Source: Cristatella mucedo
Taxonomy: Eukaryota; Bryozoa; Phylactolaemata; Cristatellidae
Direction of reading: 5' to 3'
DNA length: 64,000 nt
Assembly: GCA_009760855.2 (NCBI GenBank)
Contig: WPIO01000014.1
Coordinates: forward strand, 2,230,001 to 2,294,000
Part shown: positions 53,789 through 64,000 of the stretch, one piece after another
Position numbering within the stretch: the first letter of the stretch is position 1
Layout of the letters: every line of letters begins with the position of its first letter
The notes under the pieces: model-generated
What the model was told of the DNA's origin: nothing
Seen by the model: the letters and a program-made list of their open reading frames with translations, nothing else
Databases searched by the model: none
Program-made: the position numbers and the translations under genes

Positions 53789-55560
53789 TGGCTTGAAGAC
53801 GTGCAGTTTTGCTTGGGTTTGTGCGTCTGACCTGGCTCGGCAGGCAGGGGCCGGTGGCCGTTCACTGAACCACACAAGTCAAAGACCGCTACCACTAGAG
53901 AAGAATATAACGAAAAGTAAACAATCAAAGGCCAAAAAGTTCAAGGTCCGTTCACCAACCGCGCTAGCAAGCAGTATACATTTCTAGAATCGTTACCATG
54001 GCAGCCTTTACAAATTTTTTTTAGTAATCAGAGATCTTTAAGGGCTACTAGTAGCGAATCTTCGAAAGACCATAGTATTATGTAATACATAAATGAATAT
54101 GTATTACATAATACTATGGATCACAGGTGGAGCTGCCAATAGAATTTCCAAAAGATCTTAGAAAGGCTCTTACCGAAAGATAAACTCTAATAGAGGGCCA
54201 CCGACTGCCCACTATGGAGGAGTTGTAGTATCCGGTTTGGAGGTAGACGTCCGTTGGAGGAGAGGTGGGCGAGGCCTGGGAGGGGGTAACACTGCTCTTC
54301 GAAACCCGTTACTCTTGCTTTCCCTGATGGGTGTGAAGCACAAGTACAAGTATAAGCTCAGAAAGAACTCATGGTAACGCCATGCCATCTTACCCCTTAC
54401 TATAGTCCATACCAAACACGAGTAAAATGATCCCAGATGTTTCACAAATCAACCCAGATAAAATTGAATTTAAGGCTGCTCTCAGGTAACGAAACAGGAT
54501 CTTCATTGAACTATCAAAAGCGCCTAGAATTGAGCGCTCCGGACTCTCAGCATAGAAATGTTGTCCATGAGTGCGTAGACAATGAGTTTCATGGAATATC
54601 GCGTAATCTAAAACAGAGGTGAAATATCACAATGCGAATAGACGATGGAGCGTCAAAGTGTCTGTAAAGATCGGCTCAAACTAGAATTATTATTGCAACT
54701 TCTCGGGCTTCGTTCTTATTTACATTATAGCTACTTTTCGCTGATTACTGGAGCACTCAGCTTAGTGGCGATCAATTTCAGGTGTCAATATGAGCAGTTT
54801 GAATTCATTTTAGAATTCGGTAAGGATCTATTTTATGATATCACACGTCTCCTTTTAATTTCATACTGTAGGGTTAGATACAATTTTGAATTTGACCAAT
54901 TCTTTAGTCGTGGATCTTAAGAATACAGCGCTCTGAAAATATTGAAGCTATCAGGCAAAAAAGCGTGATATAGTTCTGATAATAACAGTAGAGACCGTTC
55001 TTCTAAAATACAAGTTTTTACTACAACTACAGACGTGCCTATGATCTGCATACTGCAGCACAAAGGATTCATCCAGAGTGTTTTAGTTTCGTAGTTTAAT
55101 TAGCAAAAAAATCTCATTCAAGGGTCTTTTCATTTAACCATACTTTTATGCAAACAATTGACTGCCTTCATGCTATAGCAGCAAGGCTCGGAACATTTTC
55201 GGATTAGTCCTCATCCTGCTTTGAAAGCAAATCACTTTTATTAATTAATTCGACGATTGACATTCTAAGGAATCTAGGGGGCTTAGTGGCATGGAGAAGT
55301 GAGCAGAGAGTAGAGCCTACTTCCTAGTGAATTGTCCACGGATCCTTTCAGGATAGTATCGCTTGGCGGGCTAGCAGCGAAACGTGGCATTAGCCTACTT
55401 CGTAGGCCTCGCCGACTAGAGCTTAGTGGAAGGGTGTTAGCGGATGGACAAAAAGACACAACCAACCAAACAGAGCGAGTTGAGGAGAGAAAAAGCAGGA
55501 GAATAAAGCTAGAGACAGATGCGCAGGCATGCGGAAAAGTAGACGCGAGCCGAAGAGCGA
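53789..55560. other. AT-richer unassigned stretch with one hairpin
   Basis: Contains the perfect inverted repeat at 54,070. The plus-strand frame at 54,645-54,920 has no recognisable motif. Nothing else is supported. Confidence 0.4.
54070..54119. repeat. Perfect 21-bp inverted repeat
   Basis: Arms CCATAGTATTATGTAATACA+T (54,070-54,090) and its exact complement (54,099-54,119) around an 8-base loop, AAATGAAT. There is no adjacent transposon end or T-run. It could be a tiny palindromic element or an AT-rich recombination-prone hairpin. Confidence 0.9.
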
Positions 55561-55562
55561 AA

Positions 55563-55672
55563 GCGCCGAAAGCCGCTCAGGCTGTGAGTGCCCGCTATAC
55601 TAAACTCTCCTGCGTAACACCCGCATAGTCTTTATGGCTATGTGGAGTTACAGACGGAGATACAAGACAAGA
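55563..55672 (+). mobile_element. L2-type LINE family 2, 3'-end fragment
   Basis: GCCGAAAGCCGCTCAGGCTG, CTATACTAAACTCTCCTGCG and GGAGTTACAGACGGAGATAC, then an ACAAG/ACAAGACA tail variant. Only the last 110 bases are present. Confidence 0.8.
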
Positions 55673-56099
55673 CAGCGAGAAAGAGTCACAGGCATGTTAA
55701 AAATCCAGATGCTGGTACATCGGAGCCAGCGAAACCAGCCGAAACCGGACCTAAGCAAGCCGAATGCTGGACCAGAGGTCCGTTAGGAGTGGGAGATGCG
55801 AAGCCACCGGCCCAAGACTGGAAATCAATACTGGGTGTTCGCTTTATGCAATCTGAAGGATTTCCTCTTCGCAGCAACAACTGAGATATCTGCTGTCATC
55901 TTGCATGTCATTATCAGCTTTACCTGATCGGGCCGGAGTTCAAGTAGTTGCCATAGAAGGTTATCGAGGTGGTCACTGAAATGATTGACAGGCTGTAGGA
56001 TGCAACTGCTCGGACGTTCTCTTTGGAACGTCTTGACGGCGCTACCCGCGCCGGGCTAGCGTCTTGCTGAGCATCTGCCAGCCATCGTCCGTGTACAAC

Positions 56100-56284
56100 G
56101 TGCCACAAGTAGGAGAGCTTCAGTGGGCAGAGAGTCTATCGACTCGAGTTCGGAGGCGGCTACTTTTTCGGAGTTTGACTGAATTTGTCTCGTTACGACT
56201 CTGACAAGATCACCGATCCAGAGAAGGAAGACGAGCAGGATAATGACTGCTGTACCTAGCTGCAGTGCCTCCTGAGTGCAGGGT
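56100..56284 (-). CDS. Possible exon with a membrane segment
   Basis: After CACTCAG at about 56,273 the minus strand reads EALQLGTAVIILLVFLLWIG, then DLVRVVTRQIQSNSEKVAAS, ELESIDSLPTEALLL. One membrane helix followed by a polar, charged stretch looks protein-like. There is no clear donor; the same frame meets TAG at about 56,060 and then stays open to a GTAAAG at 55,920. It may be an exon, an old pseudogene or chance. Confidence 0.2.
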
Positions 56285-56467
56285 TAACTTTGTACGGGGG
56301 AGGGGCAGTTGACTGGACACAGCCAGGACCAGTAGGGGTGTGGTGGAGATGGGGGGCTCACCCAGCAAGGCCAAACCCGCCCTCTGACTTTAGGCCCAGA
56401 TGCGCGATGCATTACCTCATGGTAGCCGATTGGAAGTCTGGAGGCGTTCGCGAGTGCATTATTTACT

Positions 56468-56620
56468 GGGCCGTGATAGCCAGGGAGGTAAGGTGCTCGC
56501 TCCTCCCGACCGAGATCGTGGGTTCAGATCCTGCAGTTGGGCGGTCCCCTATTGCAAGCGGTGGTGATAGCCGGCAAGGCTCTTCTGAAATCAAGGCTGC
56601 TAAACCAGCTACAATTTTTT
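56468..56620 (+). mobile_element. SINE family 2, best copy
   Basis: Head GTGATAGCCAGGGAGGTAAG, GTGCTCGCTCCTCCCGACCG, B box GGTTCAGATCC at about 56,522, GCAAGCGGTGGTGATAGCCG, GCAAGGCTCTTCTG, end GGCTGCTAAACCAGC. A and B boxes are about 45 bases apart, as in a tRNA-derived promoter. Confidence 0.7.
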
Positions 56621-57370
56621 GTATGGCATGGATTTGTCCGCGTCACTCAGCACCCACAACCCGAGCGATAGAGTGCTGGCGTACCTGGACGCCCCGGCTA
56701 GCGACGACAAACAACAGACACTGGTAGCCCGGGCGCTGAAAGTTTCTTATTAATCTGCATAATCCTTTAGAAGAGCTGTTCGTAGGGTTCCCCAAGCGAC
56801 ACTGTTCCTTAAAACAGTAGGCAGTTGCCCCTTCCCCCGTCCCTCCGGCGACGGTTTGCTCTGGCTCCTGGACCACGTGGCAACAGACTCCGGATTCCGT
56901 GTGCCCTCTAGGGATTCTATCTAAGGTTATCCCGGTAGTAATGTTTAGCTCCAATGTTGTCGCTGCAAGCAATTTTTTTACATCAAGAGATGAATGTGAT
57001 GTCACTTCTCCCGGCGGTGACCCAGTGACAGCCATCAGGGGCAAGAATAACTTCCGACTAGGAAAAGGGTTATAATGGGAAACGACGTACACCCCCCCAT
57101 AGATTCGCTTACAAGTGAATGACTACGGCAAGTTACAGGTCAGGTGACTTCGTGAAGCTTGGGGGTTTTCTATTTGCACATCAGCAGGTTGGTAACGCAA
57201 CGGGCCTCCAGCACGACCGCACAGGTGTGTCAGCCTCCACGTTTTTCCCAATCGTTCTGGTCGCACTCTGTCTCCTGCAAACACCATACATACGTGAGCA
57301 GCTTAAGGTAGGCATCCATCACCGCGCAGCAATATGTCTCTTTAATCGTCGTATTATTGAGAATACACTC
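56621..57370. other. Unassigned stretch
   Basis: A 149-codon open frame on the minus strand (57,092-56,643) has no recognisable domain or membrane segment. I treat it as unproven. Confidence 0.3.
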
Positions 57371-57482
57371 TAAACAAATTTAATTCATTTGCACAGCGCC
57401 TTGAGAGAGCTTAATATCTATTCACACGCTTCACATATGCCACGGGGCTCGAGCCACCTTAATCGCTGGATCAAACCAGAAG
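57371..57482 (-). mobile_element. SINE family 1, shortened copy
   Basis: Minus strand: head TTTGATCCAGCGATTAAGGT, B box GGCTCGAGCCCCGTGGCATA, tail GCGTGTGAATAGATATTAAG, CTCTCAAGGCGCTGTGCAAA. About 30 bases between head and B box are missing compared with the copy at 60,378. Confidence 0.65.
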
Positions 57483-59690
57483 TGGTTTAACAGCTAAATG
57501 GGCAGGAGGATCTCTAGCGCTGCTATCGTGGCAGACTCATTTATTCGCTGGCTCTCAGTGACGTCATCACGTCATATGAGATGACATTGAAAAAATAACC
57601 TTGACTTACTATGCGACAGTGACCACAACGCGGCATCCTTGACTATTAGGGCAGTGACGGTATTTTGTGGGCATTCATCCTCTGTAATGGTACGGTCCTG
57701 CGACGTGCCCCTCTTGCACCGAAAAACCAGCCTTTACTTTTTGGAAATTCTATTTAGGCATTTATTCAGCTCTCCCGCGTTTGGGTAACGATGGCGACAT
57801 CGCAGTGGTCTGGAACGTGATGAGCAAAGCACTCTACTGCAGTCGCCAGAAGAGCTGCAAATGCTTGCCCTATTTCGAGGAGAGATCGCGTGCCGTATTT
57901 GTTCGTAATACAATTCTTCGGCACTAAATGCACTCGGTAAACCAAATTTCACTTGTGAAAATGTTACTCCGGTACAGTACAGCAGTCGCCTAACACAGCA
58001 GACTGGGGGTGACCGCACCGAAGCACGCGAGAGAATTTTCAAAATTTTCCGTGTAGTGACAGATAAGAGAGAAAGGGTGACATTGCAAGAGAAGAGCAAT
58101 GAAGAGAGACGAGGTATGTACGAGCACCTTAAGCCCTGACCATCTTCCTTAGGTCTGTGAAAGCTTTGCTATGTATATACGTCCATCAAGCTGTTGGCGT
58201 ACAGGAATATATAAAATGATAATATACTTTATTTGCCTAGCGTCAGAGGAGAACCCAAGCCAGGCTTGCTTAGCACGAATGTCACCGTGCCAAGAGCTGC
58301 CACTGTGTCTTCGAGCGTGCTAACTTCGCCTCCGGCTTTGAGCCACCGTAACATTTTTACAAGCCTCAAAACAGCGGTCCGGTTGGAAGTAGTGTTAAAG
58401 ACAAGGTGCGGTCGACTGCCTTCAGCAAGCGCTTCTTCCACTGTCTGAGGAATCAATTTTCATCTAGTGGAAGCCTGCGGTAACATGTTCTCGACAGGTT
58501 AATAGAGGAATCACATTCTTACGGTGTTCAACCGAATTCCAAAATCACTGCCCATTCATGCTACTCCGTTGCCTCTCGAGTAGAGCAGTCAAAAATAGTA
58601 AAGCCTGCGGCTGCAAGTGTCCATCGTAAAGCTGTAACCGCGAAGACTTACGCTGCCCCAGTGCAAAGCCATTCCTTCCAAAGGATCGATTCTCATTAAA
58701 CAGCTGACTAAAGGCAGAGAACGAGCAAGCAGATGGACATAACGATTACGATTTCGGCGCATCCCACATATCCTGTATGAGAAGCTAAGAATCTGTGTGA
58801 GAAAGCTTAATACTTTGAGTAAGGATGCATCTCATGAAATTGTTTTCCGTAACGGTCACCCGATAACTTAAAAATTTCTATCATTACGAGCGGATCTAAT
58901 CCACGCTAGCCAAACTGGGTCACTCGCCATATAGCAACGGTATGATTAAACAGCTGGGCAGATAAACAATGTCCAAAAATTCTTTTGTCCACATCTTGGT
59001 GTGTACTCGTACGGATGATAGTGGTCGCTTCATATCGGCTGAGTACCTGTACTTCGTAGCGAGAACGTACAGCTAAAGTTTTCATCGAACTAGCCAAAAT
59101 AAACATCCATACTGTACAAACTAGGTTTGCCAATAAATTGCAATGGCATCTACGTTCGCTCTCGTATTCGCTACTCATACTCATCTGCTACATCGTTGAC
59201 CTACACACGGGCAATCCCAACAGTAAGGCAGTGCAGGACGTACCTACACAACTAGCGCACGGCTCCTTACCTCTGGGGAAATCAAGCTGTGGTTCCAGAT
59301 TAGCCTCTTTCCGCTCATGGAATGCTTCGCGACAAAAGCAGTGGAGTGACCGACCCACCCCAGCGTAGCCAACTCCTTATTAGCTTGGTGCTGATGCAGT
59401 CCGACTTCAACTCAACGACTACCCGCAACACGGCTGGCAAACGTGAGCCAGTAATCTAATATACATTGGCCCGTTGGGCCCACTTGCAATCCTGCCTACA
59501 CCAGAAGAGAGGCTACTGCAACCGGCATGAAATCTGCAGTCAGCTGTTTCAAGTGCTCGAGGTATCGCCATGCCAACAGTCATACATGGCCTTTACACAA
59601 GCCATTAGAGATGCCGGCGCTGACGACCTAATTGAACAGCCTTCTCCTGAGAGGTGTACGAGCAAAGCAGGAGGTCAAAGACGCAGCTAG
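57483..59690. other. Unassigned stretch with weak exon candidates
   Basis: Minus-strand frames at 58,456-58,229 (TVEEALAEGSRPHLVFNTTS ...) and 59,184-58,906 (WMFILASSMKTLAVRSRYEV ...) look somewhat protein-like, with possible acceptors. I could not join them to each other or to a known family. No repeats were recognised except a weak tail-like piece at 58,215-58,245. Confidence 0.3.
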
Positions 59691-59837
59691 ACCGTACCTC
59701 GGCCGATCGCAAATCGCGAGCGATCTGTCAATCCTCCAGGACCATAGATGACGGCATCGGTAGTGCCAATTTGCAGGTAAAAAACAGCAAGCCACCTGCT
59801 AGAAGCACGAGGCTGCCGGTCGTCCAATCCTCGGCAA

Positions 59838-59925
59838 CAGGTAAACCGGGGCTCGGCTGGAGCTTCGGCCCAGTTTACCTGTAGTACTCCCGAAGCTCGG
59901 CCATGCCAGCAGTCTGATCGAACCG
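59838..59925. repeat. Overlapping inverted repeats
   Basis: CAGGTAAACCGGG (59,838) pairs with CCCAGTTTACCTG (ending 59,881) with one mismatch, and GAGCTTCGG (about 59,861) pairs with CCGAAGCTC (about 59,890). The two stems overlap, so only one can form at a time. Confidence 0.6.
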
Positions 59926-60061
59926 GCCACCCGGGCGACCCCTGCCAGCATGTATGACATGCAGGTGCTGCCCCCACCTCAAGCCGAGAAAAACTGAGAA
60001 GCAGTCGACGGTAAAGCAAGCGACTAGAATCGTGTGTTTATATGTATATATATATACACGC

Positions 60062-60147
60062 CTGAGCTGGGATTTCACTTTAGACGCAAGAATAGATAGA
60101 CAAACGGACTTGTCTATTCTGGCATCTTAAGTGAAATCCCAGCTCAG
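60062..60147. ncRNA. 86-nt hairpin, miRNA-precursor-like or palindromic element
   Basis: The arms CTGAGCTGGGATTTCACTT (60,062-60,080) and its exact complement (60,129-60,147) form 19 perfect pairs. Pairing continues inward with one mismatch, a small internal loop (CGCA/GGCA) and AGAATAGA/TCTATTCT, leaving a loop of about 14-18 bases. Size and shape fit an animal miRNA precursor; a palindromic miniature element is equally possible. The strand of any transcript is unknown. Confidence 0.4.
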
Positions 60148-60377
60148 TCGTCAGTCTCGGTGAATGAACCAATACTGACGACGGCAGCGTCTAGTTGACC
60201 GCGACGTACTGATAGAAGTCAGGCGCTGCTCTGTCTGCATAGATCGTAACCATTCACCAATCGCTTAAGCTTACTCCCGCTATGGGGGTGGGGGTAATTG
60301 TTTTTTTTTTATAACTAGTTGAAGCTTACACTAATTCTTCACGAGATTCAGCCTGACGGAATGTACTGCAACAGATA

Positions 60378-60535
60378 TTAAATACAATACATCTGTATAG
60401 CGCCCCAAGACAATCTAATCTTTATTCAGGCGCTTCACGTATGTCACGGGGCTCGAGCCCACGACCTCGGCCACCAAATTATGCATTCACCTTGACCTTG
60501 ATCGGGACGAACATCTTAACCACCGGGCCAAGACT
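60378..60535 (-). mobile_element. SINE family 1, best full-length copy
   Basis: Minus strand in order: GGCCCGGTGGTTAAGATGTT (A-box-like head), GTCCCGATCAAGGTCAAGGT, GTGGGCTCGAGCCCCGTGAC (B box), GAAGCGCCTGAATAAAGATT, CTTGGGGCGCTATACAGATG, then an AT-rich end. The last 45 bases resemble the end of LINE family 1. Confidence 0.72.
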
Positions 60536-62371
60536 ACATAGCATTTCGCATACATACATCCTTTACAAAGTTGCCACCTGATTACATTACAACTAGATAC
60601 ATGTAGCCAGAAGTGAGGGCGGCCAGACAGATTCAATGCCTCTTAGCTCGGTCCACATTATCTCGACATCTCCTCAGCAACTACTGCATACCTCTCTCCC
60701 GTTATGTCTGAATAGTCATCTAGGTGCATTTACGGGGTTCAGAAGACTGCATCCACAACAATCCAAAGTTAACGATCAATTAACATCGGCAGGCCTACTG
60801 TCTTTCTGTGAACACTTACTTGCTAGTGGTCTTTGATATGCCACCAAATTCGTCCAAAGACTACATGCTACTGTGATTAAAAACACCGGGTACACTTCGC
60901 GATACGAACTGCTCCCTAGATTGTCTGGAGCATAACCAACGCAGTCTTCAGCCTGGTGACTAACAGCGGCACAACACAGGCAGCCAACCACTTCTATGCA
61001 AACAAGGTTGCACAAACAAGCCACGTTTGCACAAATACGTCAGCACAGCATTCACAAAGTAGCTCCATTACTGTCACTGATGACCATAAAAGAAAAATCG
61101 GTGACCATTACCAAAGGAAAATAGATGAGCAAACATTTCACTCGGTTGAAAATGGTTTGCAAATGGTTCGTACGGTAAAGCTGGGATATGCCTTAGTAAA
61201 GACGAAGTGCACGTACGTAAGTACCGGGAATTGAACGGAACAACACATAGGTGCACATAAGCAGCAGCACCGGTAGGCTTTAACAGAGAAAACGATTTAC
61301 TTTTATGCTGAACTTGTACACAGTGTGCCGAAGGCTCGCACCGGAATAAACGTTGCATCCCAGTGAACAACAACCCAGCATTGCGGCCAACTGTGCAATA
61401 ACAAAGCGCCTCACAATTAAGGCTGCTACAGCCACAAGCAGGAGCAAAAATTTGCTATTCTCTGTACAAATATTACAAATATACAGTGGCATGAGCATTA
61501 TTGCCAGCTAGCTAAGCCCGGATAGTGGCGGCGCCCTGGCCACAGCGCGGCTGCTCGGGCACGCTCCTCCAATCCACAAACGCAGCAGCAGGCACAGATG
61601 CCGACACCTGCACAAATATGGCCGAGGCAAGCATTACGAGCTGTATGAGCTGTGTAAGCGCCGGCCTGTTCGCACGCACAATCGCCCGACGACCCGGCGG
61701 TCGATCGTGCGTGCAAGCCCGCCTTGCATTCCTGAGATGGTAACAAAAACGAAGAAGAGTCACGCAGACAGACCTGCACGAGGGTACGAGCATACGAAAA
61801 GACCCCGAGCGAACATCAAGGCCAGCCAGCAGTGCGAGCCGCGAGCTCGCGTGACAGAGGGAGGAAAAATAACGGACCACGCCTTCTGTCATGCGCCAGG
61901 CATGCCGCACAAGCCCTATCGAATAAAATAAGAAGTCAGCATGCAACTTGGACCAAAAAAAAGAGGGGCAAAGCTGCAAAGGGCAGGTGATGCGCGACCT
62001 AAGTCGACCCATTAAAGAAACAAAAAAGTAAGAGAGAAACCCAGTCTGCTGGTTTTACGACAAGGCGACTCTTGCATAGCGCAAGCAGATTAGTCAGTGC
62101 ACGCCACCAAGCGGCAACCGTCAGCGGCGCAGTGACTCGAGGGCGCTAACCCGAGATTAGCGTGTCGGAAGCCTGCTGCTCACTGCATGCTAGGCAGCTG
62201 CAGAACAACGACAGAGTGCCGTAGGTCGCCCGGCGGCTAGTCGCGCAGCCACTGTGATGCACTCGGGACGACGTCAGCCAGCCACTGCAGCAGCCGGTCT
62301 CCGGCAGCAGGCACTTCGATCCCGTCTGTCACTACCTGAGCTGCTATGACAAAGACGCAAGCGAAATGCGT
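60536..62371. other. Probable 3' UTR and flank of the TAO kinase gene
   Basis: Downstream of the TAOK stop on the minus strand. A hydrophobic frame at 61,735-61,512 (LTQLIQLVMLASAIFVQ) follows a good acceptor (CCATCTCAG), but no gene could be built from it. The TAOK polyadenylation site could not be chosen. Confidence 0.3.
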
Positions 62372-62704
62372 CTACAGCTGCGTGCTGTAAGCTACGCTGC
62401 CAGGGCCGCGGGACGGTGTGCCGCCGGCGACAGGGGTCAGCAGCCCTGAGGAGGAGGGCGGCGGCAGCTGCGCAGGACCGGCGGCGGCCGGCGAAGCCGA
62501 TGGCGTGGCGTCCGGCGAGTCGTGCTGAGATGATATCGAGTTCAACAACAACAACGAGTCGTCGTGCTGAATGACGGTCGCACTGGCAATGCCCATGCTA
62601 TCCGTCTCGCTGTCGAACGCCTCGATCTCTTTGCCTTGCCGCTCGTGCAACCGTCGCATCGCGCTGCTGCGCTCTCTTTCAAACGCAGCCCCTTCTTCTT
62701 CCGC
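62372..62704 (-). CDS. TAOK: TAO kinase, last coding exon (gene continues beyond the window)
   Basis: Acceptor TTTTTAG before 62,704, then 110 codons and TAG, taken in phase 0. It starts AEEEGAAFERERSSAMRRLH, a coiled-coil end, followed by ERQGKEIEAFDSETDSMGI. This matches the TAO-kinase signature ERQAREIEAFDSES(M)RLGFS near the C terminus. The rest (LLLLNSISSQHDS, then a Ser/Pro/Gly-rich end with PPPSSSG) is low-complexity and not conserved. Known for the family: Ste20-type MAP3K that activates p38/JNK and Hippo pathways; the C-terminal coiled coil regulates it. The kinase domain lies upstream, beyond 64,000. I cannot tell which TAOK paralogue it is. Confidence 0.8.
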   Translation of the reverse strand, partial: AEEEGAAFERERSSAMRRLHERQGKEIEAFDSETDSMGIASATVIQHDDSLLLLNSISSQHDSPDATPSASPAAAGPAQLPPPSSSGLLTPVAGGTPSRGPGSVAYSTQL

Positions 62705-64000
62705 CTAAAAACAAGAAAAAAAATTTACGGTTACAGCTGGACGACACTAAAGGCCATCCATCACAGGTGAGGGGAGGTTTCGGGCTCGTGGCTAATTGAC
62801 GACGCAGCCAGTTGGCAAAGGCATGGGTGCTAGCGCTCGTGTGTGGTCTCGATCTGTTAACCAAGGGCCACGAATGACAAGTGTGGCGCCCGAGCCCTGC
62901 CATTTTAAAACCCCTTTCATCTGCTCCAAACGTCCTAGTGGAAATTGGGCAAATCAAACGCCGAGGAGCAAACGACGACTCTCAACAACGTCTCTCACAT
63001 CATCCAGAACACGCCCGCCTTGCCGAGGCTACGTGACGTGACGTAAGTAATCTATTTCGTCGCTGAGCCCCTGCAGGCTGTGTTGCAAGGCCAGCGCTCG
63101 CATAACCTAAGAGCCTGTCAGGCACAAGCTTGTGCGCTGCCGGTGGAGCAGTGACAATACCGAGGCAAATCGGTTGCAAGCAACAGAGCTTTGTCACGAA
63201 GCCAAGCTGAGACCGGTTCCCCACACCTTTGGTTACACCGGCTTGCCGTTTGTCATCCTTTGTCTGGGAGAGTTTCCTGCTACCAAGGGCTATCATCGGG
63301 TCAACGATTTCCTGTGTGCCAGGAAGAGCCTCCGGTGTCAATGACAGCAGCACACAAAGGCAGCAGAACTCCGACGTCATAATCCCCTGACAGGGATTTA
63401 ACGACCGGATCGTTCCTTCAGGAGGACTCACACACCCCACACCGCAGGAGCCCACAATGCAGCTTTGTGTAAATAAACGTACGAACTCAGCGACTGGCAA
63501 TTCGTTCTAAAAATCCACTCTGAATGGGAGTCTCCAAGAATGAACTGGCCGCCATTTTATCTGACGTGGCGCTGGCCGACGAGAGCCATCTGCAGACATG
63601 GGTGCACGACTTGCGTTCGCTCTACTCAGTGTGGCGGTGTGGTTGGAAAGTTAGGAGCTGAGCAGCAGCTGACTAGCTGCAAGGAGGGGGTGAAAAGAAG
63701 ACAAGCCAATGGACAAGCCGTTAACTAAGGTAGGCACAGCTGCACCCGGCGGGCCGATGACCGGCCACCACCGGTAAAAGGCCTCACACACCTCCCAGGC
63801 AGGCTTGGTCGGCATGAGATATCCCACCTAGGCATGCACCTTTGTAACCGGCAGCCTAGAGCTATCACATTCGATGTGTAGACCGTTCAACACCCGGCTT
63901 GTTCACGAAGTTTCAGCATTATATCGGCCAAGGATTTCCAATCGTCAGTAGTCCCCAGTCGACGAATGCTCAGAAAGACATTCTAGAGTACTATCATAAC
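62705..64000. other. Intron of the TAO kinase gene, nothing recognised
   Basis: No further coiled-coil exon of TAOK is visible up to the window edge. TGACGTGACGTAAG at about 63,035 contains CRE/ATF-like cores, but nothing shows it is a promoter. Confidence 0.4.

Noticed and set aside
56643-57092. 149-codon minus-strand frame
   Set aside because: No domain, no membrane segment and no convincing splice sites.

Overview
This window is nuclear DNA of an animal. It has long introns with GT-AG splice sites, many CA, GA and AAT microsatellites, L2-clade non-LTR retrotransposons, tRNA-derived SINEs, hAT-type miniature elements and a small LTR element. Nothing bacterial, archaeal or viral is visible. 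The species cannot be named; the gene and repeat content fit a metazoan outside any group I can specify.

Region 1 (about 1-31,000) is one gene on the minus strand: the orthologue of DHX35, a DEAH-box RNA helicase of the spliceosome. I joined 24 coding exons with matching splice sites and reading phases, from the ATG at 30957 to the TAA at 1014. Together they encode 698 residues, against 703 in human DHX35. The helicase motifs are all present, but the Walker B box is DEVH, not DEAH, and the glutamine after FLTG is missing. The introns hold L2 copies, SINEs, microsatellites and a hAT miniature element.

Region 2 (31,000-41,776) lies upstream of DHX35. It holds an ETS-like promoter site, a 187-bp hAT element that looks like the SPIN/URR1 type, a 12-bp minisatellite, two L2 copies, SINEs and a 300-bp compound microsatellite. 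From about 36 kb the DNA becomes GC-rich and CpG-containing in blocks.

Region 3 (41,777-51,560) holds a probable two-exon gene on the minus strand for a 145-residue protein with two membrane segments. I do not recognise it. Its 9.3-kb intron contains a nest: an L2-type copy broken by a 1.94-kb LTR retrotransposon with no pol gene, followed by a nearly RT-complete but dead L2 relative.

Region 4 (51,560-64,000) holds scattered SINEs, two hairpins and weak exon candidates. At 62,372-62,704 is the last coding exon of a TAO kinase (TAOK family), also on the minus strand. The three genes therefore lie head-to-tail on the same strand: TAOK, the small membrane protein, DHX35.

The most notable items are the LTR element with an unrecognised gag-position ORF, the SPIN-like hAT element beside the DHX35 promoter, a SINE family that shares its tail with the resident L2 LINE, an 86-nt hairpin at 60,062, and the altered helicase motifs of DHX35.
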